The notes under the pieces: model-generated | Databases searched by the model: none | Told to the model about the DNA's origin: nothing | Seen by the model: the letters and a program-made list of their open reading frames with translations, nothing else | Position numbers and translations under genes: made by a program | Shown here: piece by piece, positions 16,551 through 25,347 of the stretch | Position numbering within the stretch: the stretch's first letter is position 1 | Layout: the number at the start of each line of letters is the position of its first letter | DNA from: Dongia sedimenti | GTDB taxonomy: Bacteria > Pseudomonadota > Alphaproteobacteria > Dongiales > Dongiaceae | Length of the DNA stretch: 64,000 nt | Assembly (NCBI GenBank): GCA_030715195.1 | Contig: JAUYVI010000004.1 | Coordinates: forward strand, 692,415 to 756,414 | Direction of reading: 5' to 3'

Positions 16551-16980
16551 CTGCGACGAAAGACTTGCGGCGCCGATCGTGGTATGATCGCGCTGCTGTT
16601 TGACATCGTGAACGCTGCACCTAAAGGCGCGCCCGGGTTGGCCAGCGCGCTTTGCTGCACTGCATCGCAGACCCAACGCAGACAGGGTGAAAAAATGCCG
16701 GCACATTCTGCATGACGCAAGGCGTTCATCGTCTGCGCGTGCAGGACTGTACGGGACCATGCCTTGCGCCTGCTGAGCCTTTACCGGGCCTTTACGGAAT
16801 GTGGAATCCACTCCGCCCCGTTGGCAGGACAAACGCCTTCGTCTTCAGGGGCTTGAGGACGTTGGCCAGCCGCTAACAGGATCGAGCCCGTAAAAGTGAA
16901 AAAGCTTCGCGCCGGCTTTGCCGCGCAGGATGTTTGCTGCGCTGCATCGCAGACCCGACGCAGACAGAATAAAAAGTGCA
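16551..16980 (+). repeat. Interspersed intergenic repeat, copy A
   Basis: This stretch of the 709-bp gene-free gap 16347-17055 aligns by eye with 54313-54764 and, reversed, with 63388-63832. Matching blocks in order are: GATCGTGGTATGATC (16575-16589), TTTGACATCGTGAA (16599-16612), a CGCAGACC-rich unit, TTTACGGAATGTGGAATCCA (16791-16810), GACAAACGCC, GGCTTGA and CGTAAAAGTGAA. Two 48-bp direct repeats (16651-16698 and 16933-16980) of the CGCAGAC unit lie within it. Short open frames across it are not conserved between copies beyond the first 10-15 codons, so it is treated as non-coding. Confidence 0.7.
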
Positions 16981-17055
16981 AGCGGCGAGTTCACCATGAC
17001 GCCGCGCGCTCGTCTGCGTGATTTGGGAGAATCCCCGCGGGGAAACGCCAAAGCG

Positions 17056-18420
17056 CTAATACGCGAACTCTTTGAAGACCGGATCGACCGAGCCGCCCCA
17101 TTTGCCGTGGAACAGTTTCAGCTTCTCCTCGGCCGGGCATTCGCCGGAATCGGCGATGGTCTGCAGCACGTTGATGAAGCCGCTCTCGTCGGCGCCGGCG
17201 AGGTCGCCGGACTTTCGGGCATTGAGGCCGTAGCGGGCGATCTTCACGACTTCGAGCGCGATGTCGCGCACCGTTCGGTTGCGGAACTTCGCCTTCAAGG
17301 CCTGCTTCGGCACGGCGAGACGCAGGCCTTCGCGCTCCTCCAGCGTCCAGTCCTTGCAAAGGTCCCAGGCGGCGTCGAGCGCGGTCTGGTCGTAGAGCAG
17401 TCCGACCCAGAGCGCGGGCAATGCGCAAAGCCGGTCCCAGGGTCCGCCATCGGCGCCGCGCATCTCCAGGAACTTCTTGAGGCGCACGTCGGGGAAGGCG
17501 GTGGTCGCATGATCCGACCAGTCGGCCGTGGTCGGCGTCTCGCCCGGCAGGGCCGGCAGTTTGCCGTTGAGGAAGTCGCGGAACGACTGGCCGCTGGCGT
17601 CGATGTATTTGCCGTCGCGATAGACGAAGTACATCGGGACATCGAGCAGGTAGTCGGCATAACGCTCGAAGCTCATGCCGGGTTCGAAGGCGAAGGGCAG
17701 CGGGCCGGAGCGGTCGGGATCGGTGTCGGTCCAGATCTGGCCCCGGAAGCTCATGAAGCCGTTGGGCTTGCCTTCGGTGAAGGGCGAATCGGCGAACAGG
17801 GCGGTGGCGATCGGCTGCAGCGCGAGCGAGACGCGCAACTTCTTCACCATGTCGGCTTCGTCCGAGAAGTCGAGATTGACCTGCACGGTGCAGGTCCGGG
17901 TCATCATGTCGGTGCCGAGCTTGCCGCGCTTCGGCATGTAGTCGCGCATGATCTGGTAGCGGGTGCGCGGCATCCACTGGGTCTCGGCGCGCGACCATTT
18001 CGGCTGGAAGCCCATGCCGAGGAAGCCGACACCGAGCTCGGCGCCGATCTTCTTCACCTGCGAGAGATGGTTGCCGACCTCGGCGCAGGTCTGGTGGATC
18101 GATTCCACCGGCGCGCCGGACAGCTCGAACTGCCCGCCGGGCTCCAGGCTGACGCTGCAACCGTCCTTGGTGAGGGCGATGATCTTGCCGTTCTCCTCGA
18201 TCGCCTCCCAGCCGAAGCGGGTAAGGCCGCTGAGGATCGCGCCGATGCCGTTCGGCCCCTCATAGGGGATCGGCTTCAGGGTCTTCGCATCGAAGACGAA
18301 CTTCTCGTGCTCGGTGCCGATGCGCCAGGCCGACTTCGGCTTCGAACCCGACGAGAAATACTCGACGAGCTGGGCTTTGGACGTGATCGGTTCGCCCTGT
18401 GACTTCGGTGGTGCCGACAA
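17056..18420 (-). CDS. gshA: Glutamate-cysteine ligase (plant-like class)
   Basis: A 454-residue enzyme making gamma-glutamylcysteine, the first step of glutathione synthesis. It belongs to the plant/alphaproteobacterial class rather than the E. coli class. Signature stretches are [48 protein letters not shown] and LRGADG-like [17 protein letters not shown]. The start ATG at 18420 precedes the conserved [11 protein letters not shown] segment. It probably shares a message with the rsmE gene 78 bp upstream. Confidence 0.94.
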   Translation of the reverse strand: MSAPPKSQGEPITSKAQLVEYFSSGSKPKSAWRIGTEHEKFVFDAKTLKPIPYEGPNGIGAILSGLTRFGWEAIEENGKIIALTKDGCSVSLEPGGQFELSGAPVESIHQTCAEVGNHLSQVKKIGAELGVGFLGMGFQPKWSRAETQWMPRTRYQIMRDYMPKRGKLGTDMMTRTCTVQVNLDFSDEADMVKKLRVSLALQPIATALFADSPFTEGKPNGFMSFRGQIWTDTDPDRSGPLPFAFEPGMSFERYADYLLDVPMYFVYRDGKYIDASGQSFRDFLNGKLPALPGETPTTADWSDHATTAFPDVRLKKFLEMRGADGGPWDRLCALPALWVGLLYDQTALDAAWDLCKDWTLEEREGLRLAVPKQALKAKFRNRTVRDIALEVVKIARYGLNARKSGDLAGADESGFINVLQTIADSGECPAEEKLKLFHGKWGGSVDPVFKEFAY

Positions 18421-18498
18421 ACCTTGCTCCCCAGGAAAATCCTGATTGGAAAATTTCTAACAAGCGGACGCGTCGATTCCGCAGTCCGCCCGTCCCCC

Positions 18499-19257
18499 TC
18501 AAACGCGCTTTGGTGGCCGTTGTCCACCATCGCCGAGGATCGCCTGAAACGCCGCCAAGGCCGCCAGAGCAGCCGTCTCGGCGCGCAAAATGCGAGGCCC
18601 CAGCCCGACGGCCGTAACAAAGGGCAGTTTCTTCAACCGGTCAAGCTCGTCCTCTTGAAATCCACCCTCGGGACCGATCAGGACAGCAAACTTGTGAGAA
18701 GAACTAACATCGGATGTGAGCCCCGATAACGCCCGGCCGATCGGTTCGGCAGCGCCGGCTTCGGCGCAGATCAGCAGGCGGCGGTCCTTGGACCAGCCGG
18801 TGCGCAGCGCCTCCAAGCTGATCGGCTCCAGCACGTCCGGCACGGTCAGCCGCTCGGACTGCTCGGCGGCTTCGGTCGCGACCGCGGTCAGCCGGCTCTG
18901 GTTGATCCGGTTGCTGGCGGTGTGGGCGGTGAGCACCGGCTGGAACCGGGCGACGCCGAGCTCGGTCCCCTTCTCGACCAGGAAATCGACCGCGTCCTTC
19001 TTCAGCGGCGCGAAGCAGAGCCAGAGATCGGGCTCCTGTTCCTGGGCCCGCGTCTGCTCGACCGCCTCCAGCACCAGCCGGCGCTTCGCGGCCTCGGCGA
19101 TGCGCCCGCGATATTCCCCGTCGCGGCCGTTGAACAGCAGCAGAGGATCGCCGCTGCCTCGGCGCAGCACGTTCAACAGATAATGCGCGGCGCGCTCGTC
19201 GGCGGGAAAGCGCGCGCCTTTCTGCAGGTGCTCCGCGACATAGAGTCTTGGAATCAT
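18499..19257 (-). CDS. rsmE: 16S rRNA m3U1498 methyltransferase
   Basis: A 252-residue SPOUT methyltransferase that methylates U1498 of 16S rRNA. An N-terminal PUA-like domain (about 1-70) contains HYLLNVLRRGSGD. The SPOUT knot includes KKDAVDFLVEKGTELGV, the SAM-binding IGPEGGFQEDE near 205, and LGPRILRAETAALAALAA at the C-terminus. It diverges from ubiA across only 41 bp, so the two promoters overlap or face each other closely. Confidence 0.95.
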   Translation of the reverse strand: MIPRLYVAEHLQKGARFPADERAAHYLLNVLRRGSGDPLLLFNGRDGEYRGRIAEAAKRRLVLEAVEQTRAQEQEPDLWLCFAPLKKDAVDFLVEKGTELGVARFQPVLTAHTASNRINQSRLTAVATEAAEQSERLTVPDVLEPISLEALRTGWSKDRRLLICAEAGAAEPIGRALSGLTSDVSSSHKFAVLIGPEGGFQEDELDRLKKLPFVTAVGLGPRILRAETAALAALAAFQAILGDGGQRPPKRV

Positions 19258-19298
19258 TCTTGTGACGCCCCGGCCCAGCCTCTAAGGTCCCGCAACCT

Positions 19299-20225
19299 AT
19301 GAGCAGCGCCCCCCACATTCAAGCCGGCGACATTCAAGCCGGCGACTGGATCGACCGGCGGGTCCCGGAGCCGATCCGGCCCTATCTGCGCCTGGCGCGG
19401 ATCCACGCGCCGATCGGCACCTGGCTGCTGCTCTTCCCCGGCTGGTGGTCGCTGACCTTGGCCGCCGCACCGGGCGATCTCCCCGACGGATGGATGATGG
19501 TGCTGTTCGGTGTCGGTGCGCTGGTGATGCGCGCCGCGGGCTGCACGGTCAACGACATCGTCGATCGCGACTTCGACGCGCAGGTCGCGCGCACCGCCAA
19601 CCGGCCGCTCGCCTCGGGACAACTCAGCCGCAAGCAGGCGCTGGTCTTCCTGGCGCTTCTGCTCCTGGTCGGTTTCGTCATCCTGCTGCAGCTGTCGCCT
19701 TTGGCGATCAAGCTCGGCATCTTCTCGCTGCTGCTGGTCGCCGCCTATCCCTTCATGAAGCGGATCACCTGGTGGCCGCAGGCTTTCCTCGGCATCACCT
19801 TCAACTGGGGGGCACTGCTGGGTTATGCGGCGGTGACCAATACGCTCGCCTGGCCGCCGGTGCTGCTCTATGCCGCCGGATTCTTCTGGACCCTGTTCTA
19901 CGACACGATCTATGCCCATCAGGACAAAGAGGACGATGCGCTGATCGGCGTGAAATCCACCGCGCGTCTGTTCGGAGAGAACACGCGGACCTGGCTCACC
20001 GGCTTCGCCATCGTCACGGTCCTGCTGCTGATGCTGGTGGTGACGAGTGCGGGCCTCGGCTGGGTGGCGAAGCTCGGCGTGATCGGCGTCGCGATGCACC
20101 TCGCCTGGCAGACAATCGCCTGTGATTTCGACGATCACAAGGATTGCCGGGCGAAGTTCAACAGCAACCGCTTCATCGGCTGGATCCTGCTCGCGGGCCT
20201 GGTCGTCGCCAAGCTGATGCAGTGA
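19299..20225 (+). CDS. ubiA: 4-hydroxybenzoate octaprenyltransferase
   Basis: A 308-residue polytopic membrane enzyme that prenylates 4-hydroxybenzoate in ubiquinone synthesis. Both Asp-rich prenyl-diphosphate motifs are present: NDIVDRDFDAQV followed by RTANRPLASG, and YDTIYAHQDKEDD followed by GVKSTA. Eight or nine hydrophobic helices are visible. The substrate link fits the presence of ubiD further along the window. Its TGA overlaps the GTG start of the next methyltransferase gene. Confidence 0.95.
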   Translation: MSSAPHIQAGDIQAGDWIDRRVPEPIRPYLRLARIHAPIGTWLLLFPGWWSLTLAAAPGDLPDGWMMVLFGVGALVMRAAGCTVNDIVDRDFDAQVARTANRPLASGQLSRKQALVFLALLLLVGFVILLQLSPLAIKLGIFSLLLVAAYPFMKRITWWPQAFLGITFNWGALLGYAAVTNTLAWPPVLLYAAGFFWTLFYDTIYAHQDKEDDALIGVKSTARLFGENTRTWLTGFAIVTVLLLMLVVTSAGLGWVAKLGVIGVAMHLAWQTIACDFDDHKDCRAKFNSNRFIGWILLAGLVVAKLMQ

Positions 20226-20902
20226 GCGTTCCCCCGCCAAACAATCCGATGGCGACCCCGGAACAGCGGCGCAGTTTCATCCAGGCGCAGACCGTGCTCG
20301 CGGCCCCGCCGCTGACACCCGAGATCAAGCTCCATCTCGCGACCGAGATCACGCCGATCTGGGAAGCGACCGAGGCGACGCTGGAAGCGAACAACCTGCC
20401 GCCGCCCTATTGGGCCTTCGCCTGGCCCGGCGGCCAGGCGCTGACGCGCTTTCTTCTGGATCAGCCCCAATGGGTGAAGGGCAAGCGCGTGCTCGACTTC
20501 GCCGCCGGCAGCGGCCTCTCCGCGATCGGCGCCAAGCTGGCCGGGGCGGAGCGGGTCAGCGCCAATGAGATCGACGATTTCGCGATCGAGGCGATCCTGC
20601 TGAACGCGGCCACCAACAATGCCGCGATCGAGGTGCTGCGCCACGATTTGATCGGCCGCAACGAAGGCTGGGATGTCATTCTGGCCGGCGACGTGTGCTA
20701 CGAGAGGCCGATGGCCGACCGGGTCATTCCCTGGCTGCGGTCGCTGGCCGGCGCCGGGGTCACGGTGCTGATGGGCGATCCCGGCCGCGCCTATCTGCCG
20801 GAACAGGGGCTGGTCGAGGTGGCACGCTATGACGTGCCGACCTCGAAGGAATTGGAAGACCGCGAGCTGCGCGTGACCCGCGTGCTTCGCCTGATGCCTT
20901 AG
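20222..20902 (+). CDS. Class I SAM methyltransferase (ETFB-lysine/Nnt1-like)
   Basis: A 226-residue methyltransferase. The SAM-binding motif I is RVLDFAAGSGLSAIGAKLAG, with the acidic motif II in VSANEIDDFA and motif IV DVILAGDVCYE. The N-terminus (LATEITPIWEATEA, PPYWAFAWPGGQALTRFLLD) is typical of a family that includes protein-lysine methyltransferases acting on ETF-beta. The GTG at 20222 overlaps the ubiA stop; ATG at 20249 is the alternative start. The protein-lysine role is inferred from the family. Confidence 0.8.
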   Translation: MSVPPPNNPMATPEQRRSFIQAQTVLAAPPLTPEIKLHLATEITPIWEATEATLEANNLPPPYWAFAWPGGQALTRFLLDQPQWVKGKRVLDFAAGSGLSAIGAKLAGAERVSANEIDDFAIEAILLNAATNNAAIEVLRHDLIGRNEGWDVILAGDVCYERPMADRVIPWLRSLAGAGVTVLMGDPGRAYLPEQGLVEVARYDVPTSKELEDRELRVTRVLRLMP

Positions 20903-20923
20903 GAGTCTGCCAAGGGAGTTCGC

Positions 20924-21637
20924 ATGAAGGTTTCCGCTTTGTGGCTCTATCCCGTGCAATCCGTGCGCGGGCAGAAGATGGAGGCTTTGGATTTCCAGGC
21001 TGACGGGCTGCGGCTCGACCGCTGGTTCGGCATCCGCGACGTCGAGACCGGCGGCATGGTCGGCTCCTCGATGGGCAAGCGCGCCTGGCTGCCGCTGATC
21101 ACCTGGGAAGCGGTTCTGGTCGATGATGCGACGCCCAAGGTCGAGATTCGGTTCCCGGATGGCGGCCATGTCGTCAGCGACGATCCCGCGGTCGATCGCG
21201 CGCTGTCGGATCGCCTCGGCCGCGCGGTGGAGTTGCAGGGCCGGGACGGCGTGAAAGCCGATCGGCGCTATCGCATGGCGTCGTGCCACCTGCTGACCAG
21301 CGCCACCTTGAAGCGCCTGCGCGAAAGCCATCCCGAAGGCGATTTCGCGGCGGAGCGGTTCCGGCCGAACATGGTGCTGGACTGCGGCGACGCGGTGGGC
21401 TTCATCGAGCAGCCCTGGCTCGGCCATCTGATCGCGGCGTCATCAGGCGCGGTGCTCGAAGGCACCGAAGACTGCAAGCGCTGCGCGCTGACCACCCGGG
21501 CGCAGGGCGATCTGCCCAGCGACCCCAAAATCCTCCACACCGTCATGCTGGAGAACAACACCAGCGCCGGCATCTACGCCAAGGTGGCGAAGCCGGGGCG
21601 GGTGGCTTTGGGGGATGCGGTTTCGGTCGAGAAATAG
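20924..21637 (+). CDS. MOSC domain protein
   Basis: A 237-residue protein beginning with the MOSC N-terminal beta-barrel (VSALWLYPVQSVRGQKMEAL, then GLRLDRWFGIRD). A MOSC domain follows, with RFRPNMVLDCGD and GTEDCKRCALTTRAQGDLP. The Cys in DCKRC is where MOSC proteins of the molybdenum cofactor sulfurase/mARC group bind cofactor. It is probably a molybdenum-cofactor-dependent reductase or sulfur carrier. It sits alone on the plus strand, 21 bp after the methyltransferase, and ends in a strong terminator. Confidence 0.85.
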   Translation: MKVSALWLYPVQSVRGQKMEALDFQADGLRLDRWFGIRDVETGGMVGSSMGKRAWLPLITWEAVLVDDATPKVEIRFPDGGHVVSDDPAVDRALSDRLGRAVELQGRDGVKADRRYRMASCHLLTSATLKRLRESHPEGDFAAERFRPNMVLDCGDAVGFIEQPWLGHLIAASSGAVLEGTEDCKRCALTTRAQGDLPSDPKILHTVMLENNTSAGIYAKVAKPGRVALGDAVSVEK

Positions 21638-21638
21638 A

Positions 21639-21670
21639 AACGCCCCCGCACCTCTCGATGCGGGGGCGTT
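21639..21670. terminator. Bidirectional rho-independent terminator
   Basis: A perfect 12-bp stem, AACGCCCCCGCA (21639-21650) pairing with TGCGGGGGCGTT (21659-21670), has an 8-base loop. It separates the convergent MOSC and peroxiredoxin genes. On the minus strand the stem is followed by TTTCTATTTC, a fair U-tract, so it works best for the peroxiredoxin message. Confidence 0.9.
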
Positions 21671-21682
21671 GAAGCTTGTCGC

Positions 21683-22318
21683 TTACAGATTCGGCTGCTT
21701 GGTCGTGCGCAGGTACGGCTTGATCTTCTTGTAACCCTTGGGGAAGAGCTTGTCGGCGTCGGCGTCGCTGACCGCCGGCACGATGATGCAGTCTTCGCCA
21801 TGCTTCCAGTTGACCGGCGTCGCGACCTTGTAGTTCGCGGTGAGCTGCAGCGAATCCAGCACCCGCAGGATCTCCTCGAAGTTGCGGCCGGTGGAAGCGG
21901 GATAGGTGATGATCAGCTTGATCTTCTTGTCCGGGCCGACCACGAAGACCGAGCGCACGGTCAGGGTGTCGTTGGCGTTCGGGTGGATCATGTTGTAGAG
22001 GTTCGAGACCTTGCGGTCGGGATCGGCCAGCAGCGGGAAGTTCAGGGCATGGCCCTGCGTTTCCTTGATGTCGCCGGCCCAGGCCTTGTGATCCGCCAGC
22101 GGGTCGACGGAGAGGCCGATCACCTTGGTGTTGCGCTTGTCGAACTCCGGCTTCAGGCGCGCGACTTCGCCGAGCTCGGTGGTGCAGACCGGGGTGAAGT
22201 CCTTCGGGTGCGAGAACAGAATGCCCCAGCCGTTGCCGAGGTATTCGTGAAACTTGATGCGGCCTTCGGTCGAATCCTGCTCGAAGTCAGGGGCGGTGTC
22301 GCCGAGTTGCAGGGCCAT
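21683..22318 (-). CDS. 1-Cys peroxiredoxin (Prx6 type)
   Basis: A 211-residue peroxidase reducing H2O2 and organic peroxides. The peroxidatic Cys lies in HPKDFTPVCTTELGEVARL near residue 45. The long C-terminal dimerisation extension (about residues 165-211, with PVNWKHGEDCIIVPAVSD) marks the Prx6/AhpC-TSA-1cys type. The ATG at 22318 has a near-perfect AAGGAGGA ribosome site eight bases upstream and starts the conserved MALQLGDTAPDFEQDSTEG block. Confidence 0.95.
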   Translation of the reverse strand: MALQLGDTAPDFEQDSTEGRIKFHEYLGNGWGILFSHPKDFTPVCTTELGEVARLKPEFDKRNTKVIGLSVDPLADHKAWAGDIKETQGHALNFPLLADPDRKVSNLYNMIHPNANDTLTVRSVFVVGPDKKIKLIITYPASTGRNFEEILRVLDSLQLTANYKVATPVNWKHGEDCIIVPAVSDADADKLFPKGYKKIKPYLRTTKQPNL

Positions 22319-22367
22319 GGTGTCCTCCTTCTGTGACGGTTCGATAAAAAGATTCTTGTTGGGGACT

Positions 22368-23222
22368 CTATTCGCCGGCGACGCGCAAGACGGGCTGCGG
22401 CCGCGCATAGTCCCTATCATGGCGCAGCGACGGTATCATGCCGCGCGCGGTGGTAACCTGCGAGAAATCGACTACGGTTGCAACAGTTCCGGGCGTTTCG
22501 CCGGCCTCGGCCAGGATCTCACCCCAGGGGGCCACGATCAGCGAATGGCCATAGGTGCGCCGGCCGCCGGCATGCGTGCCGCATTGCGCCGGCGCGAAGA
22601 CGAAGGCGCCGGTCTCGATCGCCCGCGCGCGCAGCAGCACATGCCAATGGGCCTCGCCGGTCGGCACGGTGAAGGCGGCGGGGATGCTGATGATTGACGC
22701 GCCCGCATGGGCGAGGTCGCGGTAGAGCTGCGGGAAGCGAAGGTCGTAACAGACCGTCATGCCGAGCGCGCCCCAGGGCGTCGGCGCCAGCACCGCCTGC
22801 GAACCCGGGCGGATGCGCTCGGATTCGCGATAGACCTCGCCGTTCGGCAGATCGACGTCGAACAGGTGGATCTTGTCATAGTGCGTGATGATCCGGCCCC
22901 GATCGTCGATCAGGAAGCTGCGGTTGGCGAGCCGCTCCGGCTCGACCCGGATCGGCATCGAGCCGATCAGCAGCCAGACGCCGAGTTCTTTCGCCAGCTT
23001 CGAGAAATGCGGCAGGCCGGGATGCTCATCCTGGGTGAAGGACTTCGCCAGCGCCAACTCGCGGTTGGGCTCGATGATGCTGGTGTTCTCCGGCGTGAAG
23101 ATGAATTTGGCGCCGGCCGCGGCGGCTTCGCGGATCAGGACCGCCGCAGCGTCGAGATTGGGGCCGACCTCCGGGCCGGCCGACATCTGCACGCAGGCGA
23201 ATTTCACCGCGGCGTCATCCAC
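22368..23222 (-). CDS. Carbon-nitrogen hydrolase, Nit2-like amidase
   Basis: A 284-residue nitrilase-superfamily enzyme. The catalytic triad is visible: Glu in FIFTPENTS, Lys in THYDKIHLFDVD, and Cys in GMTVCYDLRFPQLY. The pattern matches the NIT1/NIT2 branch, which hydrolyses omega-amides, in particular deaminated glutathione. It sits next to grxC, and gshA is 4 kb away, so a glutathione-repair role is reasonable. It is 27 bp downstream of grxC in the same orientation. Confidence 0.88.
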   Translation of the reverse strand: MDDAAVKFACVQMSAGPEVGPNLDAAAVLIREAAAAGAKFIFTPENTSIIEPNRELALAKSFTQDEHPGLPHFSKLAKELGVWLLIGSMPIRVEPERLANRSFLIDDRGRIITHYDKIHLFDVDLPNGEVYRESERIRPGSQAVLAPTPWGALGMTVCYDLRFPQLYRDLAHAGASIISIPAAFTVPTGEAHWHVLLRARAIETGAFVFAPAQCGTHAGGRRTYGHSLIVAPWGEILAEAGETPGTVATVVDFSQVTTARGMIPSLRHDRDYARPQPVLRVAGE

Positions 23223-23249
23223 GCGAAGAACTCCCAGATTGCGGTCGCG

Positions 23250-23519
23250 TTACTCCGCGGCCGGTTGGGCCAGCATGGGGGCGAGACCCCCCGCACGGTC
23301 AAGCGCATATAAATCGTCGCTGCCGCCGACGTGCTTGCCATTGATGAATATCTGTGGAACGGAGGTCCGGCCGCCCGCGCGCTGGACCATCTCGGCCCGG
23401 CGTTTGGAATCGCACATGACGTCGATTTCCTCGTACTGCACCTGGCGCTCGTCCAGCAGGCGCTTGGCCCGGAAGCAGTAGGGGCAGATCATGGTGGTAT
23501 AGATTTCGACTTTCGCCAT
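23250..23519 (-). CDS. grxC: Glutaredoxin 3
   Basis: An 89-residue dithiol glutaredoxin. The active site CPYC is at residues 12-15 (TMICPYCFRAK). The cis-proline TSVPQIFINGKHVGGSDDL and the final Gly-Gly glutathione-binding part are typical of GrxC. The ATG at 23519 begins the family N-terminus (MAKVEIYTT). It lies between comF and the Nit2-like gene, a common alphaproteobacterial order. Confidence 0.94.
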   Translation of the reverse strand: MAKVEIYTTMICPYCFRAKRLLDERQVQYEEIDVMCDSKRRAEMVQRAGGRTSVPQIFINGKHVGGSDDLYALDRAGGLAPMLAQPAAE

Positions 23520-23605
23520 TTCACACCATTCGGGTGGGCCCAACCTTCCCACGGGGTCCCTTATTAAATCGCCTCTCGGGCCGAGTTTGGCAAGGCTCCT
23601 GCCGT

Positions 23606-24376
23606 TTAATCGGCCCGCACCACCTTCGCCAGCGCCAGCACATCCACTTGGCGCGCACCGGCCGAAATCAAGGCCTTAGCCGCCGACTCGACGGTCGCCC
23701 CCGTGGTGATGACGTCGTCGATCAACAAGACGCGCCGGTTGGTGACGGTCGTCGCATGGCGTTCGGCGACCGCGATGGCGCCCTTCACGTTGCGGAATCG
23801 CGCCAGCCGGCCGAGATGGCCCTGGCTCCTGGTGGCGCGGCGGCGGAGCAGCGCCTGGGGCAGGACCGGCAAACCGGCGGTCCGGCCGATCGCCTGGGCC
23901 AGCAGGGCCGCCTGGTTGAAGCGGCGCGTCGCCAGCCGGGTCCAGTGCAGCGGCACCGGCACGATCAACTCCGCGGATTCCAGCAAGCCGGCGCCGGCGC
24001 GCGACATCCAGCCCGCCAATGTCGGGACGCTCTCGGTGCGGTCCGCGTGTTTCAGCCCGATGACCAGATCGCGGCTCTCGTCGTCGTAGCGAAACACGGC
24101 GCGGGCCCGGTCATAGGCCGGCCGCTTCTGCAGGCAGGCGCCGCACAGCGCGCCTGCTCCGGCATCGAACGGAAAGGGCTGGCCGCAGCAGGCGCAGCAG
24201 GGCGCGGCGAGCCAGGTGAGCTTGCGCCAGCAGTCGGGGCAGAGACCCTGGGCCGTGCTGAGCACATCGCCGCATTTCAGGCAGCGCGGCGGCAGCACCG
24301 CGTCGAGCACGGTGCGCGAAACGCGGCCGGACAGGCGCCCCAGGCTTGCCAACACGGGACTTTGCAGCATGGGCAT
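23606..24376 (-). CDS. comF: ComF family phosphoribosyltransferase-like protein
   Basis: A 256-residue double-zinc-ribbon PRTase-like protein. Four CxxC-type pairs in the N-terminal part (RCLKCGD, CPDCW, CCACCG, CGACLQ) form a zinc region. The PRTase signature VLLIDDVITTGATVESAAK is near residue 215. ComF proteins are linked to DNA uptake in naturally competent bacteria, but in alphaproteobacteria the role is unclear. ATG 24376 and 24370 are both usable starts. It diverges from a methyltransferase gene. Confidence 0.87.
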   Translation of the reverse strand: MPMLQSPVLASLGRLSGRVSRTVLDAVLPPRCLKCGDVLSTAQGLCPDCWRKLTWLAAPCCACCGQPFPFDAGAGALCGACLQKRPAYDRARAVFRYDDESRDLVIGLKHADRTESVPTLAGWMSRAGAGLLESAELIVPVPLHWTRLATRRFNQAALLAQAIGRTAGLPVLPQALLRRRATRSQGHLGRLARFRNVKGAIAVAERHATTVTNRRVLLIDDVITTGATVESAAKALISAGARQVDVLALAKVVRAD

Positions 24377-24438
24377 GAGTGTAACGGATGCGGTTGCGGC
24401 CCTGTCAATCGCCGACCGAAAACGCTAGTACTGCCGTC

Positions 24439-25335
24439 ATGAGCACGCCCGCGACGCCGCCCAAGATCTTCGACCGCGTCCTGCTGCGGCGCCGGCGCGA
24501 CCGGATCGCGTCCGTCGCCGATCCGCGCCGGGATTTCCTGTTCGCGGAATCCGGCGAGCGGATGCTCGACCGGTTGGACGACGTGCGGCGCCGCTTCCCC
24601 CTGGCGCTCGATCTCGGCAGCCGCGACGGGTTGTTGGGCCGCCTGTTGCAGGGTCGCGGCGGGGTCGAGACCCTGATTCAGGGCGACCTCTCGCTCGGGA
24701 TGGTGCGGCAGGCCGGTGGCCGCGCGCTGCAGCTCGACGAGGAGGCCTTGCCCTTCGCGCCGGAGAGCTTCGACCTGGTGCTGGCCAACCTCTCCTTGCA
24801 TTGGACCAACGACCTGCCCGGCGCGCTCGCGCAGATTCGGCACGTCCTCAAACCCGACGGCCTCTTTCTGGGCGTGCTGTTTGGTGCCGGCACCCTCGCC
24901 GAATTGCGCGGCGTCTTGATGGAGGCGGAGATCGCCGAGACCGGCGGGGCGAGTGCCCGCGTTTCGCCCTTCGCCGATCTTCGCGACGCCGCCGGGCTGA
25001 TGCAGCGCGCCGGCTTCGCCTTGCCGGTCGCCGATGCCGAGACCGTGACCGTGACCTATGTCGGCTTGATGCCGCTGCTCGCCGATCTCCGCGCCATGGG
25101 CGAGGCCAACATCCTGGACGCGCGGCTGCGGCGGCCGACGCGGCGCGCGGTGATCGCCCGCGCGGCGGCGCTCTATCAGGAGCAGTTCGCCATGCCGGAC
25201 GGCAGGATCCCGGCGCGCTTCCGGCTGATCTTCCTGACCGGCTGGGCGCCGCATGAATCGCAGCAGCAGCCGGCCCGCCGCGGCAGCGGCAAGATCAATC
25301 TCGGCGAGGCGCTGCGGCCGCCGCGCGCCCCATAA
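24439..25335 (+). CDS. SAM methyltransferase, NDUFAF5/BioC-like
   Basis: A 298-residue class I methyltransferase. Motif I is LALDLGSRDGLLGRL near residue 55. LPFAPESFDLVLANLSLHW and VLKPDGLFLGVLFG are post-I and motif II-III features. The N-terminal IFDRVLLRRRRDRIA and the overall length match the NDUFAF5-like family of bacterial and mitochondrial proteins related to complex I assembly. The C-terminus ends in a short basic tail (PARRGSGKINLGEALRPP). It is divergent from comF, and convergent with the first FecR gene. Confidence 0.82.
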   Translation: MSTPATPPKIFDRVLLRRRRDRIASVADPRRDFLFAESGERMLDRLDDVRRRFPLALDLGSRDGLLGRLLQGRGGVETLIQGDLSLGMVRQAGGRALQLDEEALPFAPESFDLVLANLSLHWTNDLPGALAQIRHVLKPDGLFLGVLFGAGTLAELRGVLMEAEIAETGGASARVSPFADLRDAAGLMQRAGFALPVADAETVTVTYVGLMPLLADLRAMGEANILDARLRRPTRRAVIARAAALYQEQFAMPDGRIPARFRLIFLTGWAPHESQQQPARRGSGKINLGEALRPPRAP

Positions 25336-25347
25336 GCCGCCGCGGCT

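Noticed and set aside
16443..16715. Short plus-strand ORF within repeat copy A, with MIALLFDIVNAAP
   Set aside because: The start is similar in the other copies but the frame is lost after 10-15 codons; kept only as part of the repeat finding.
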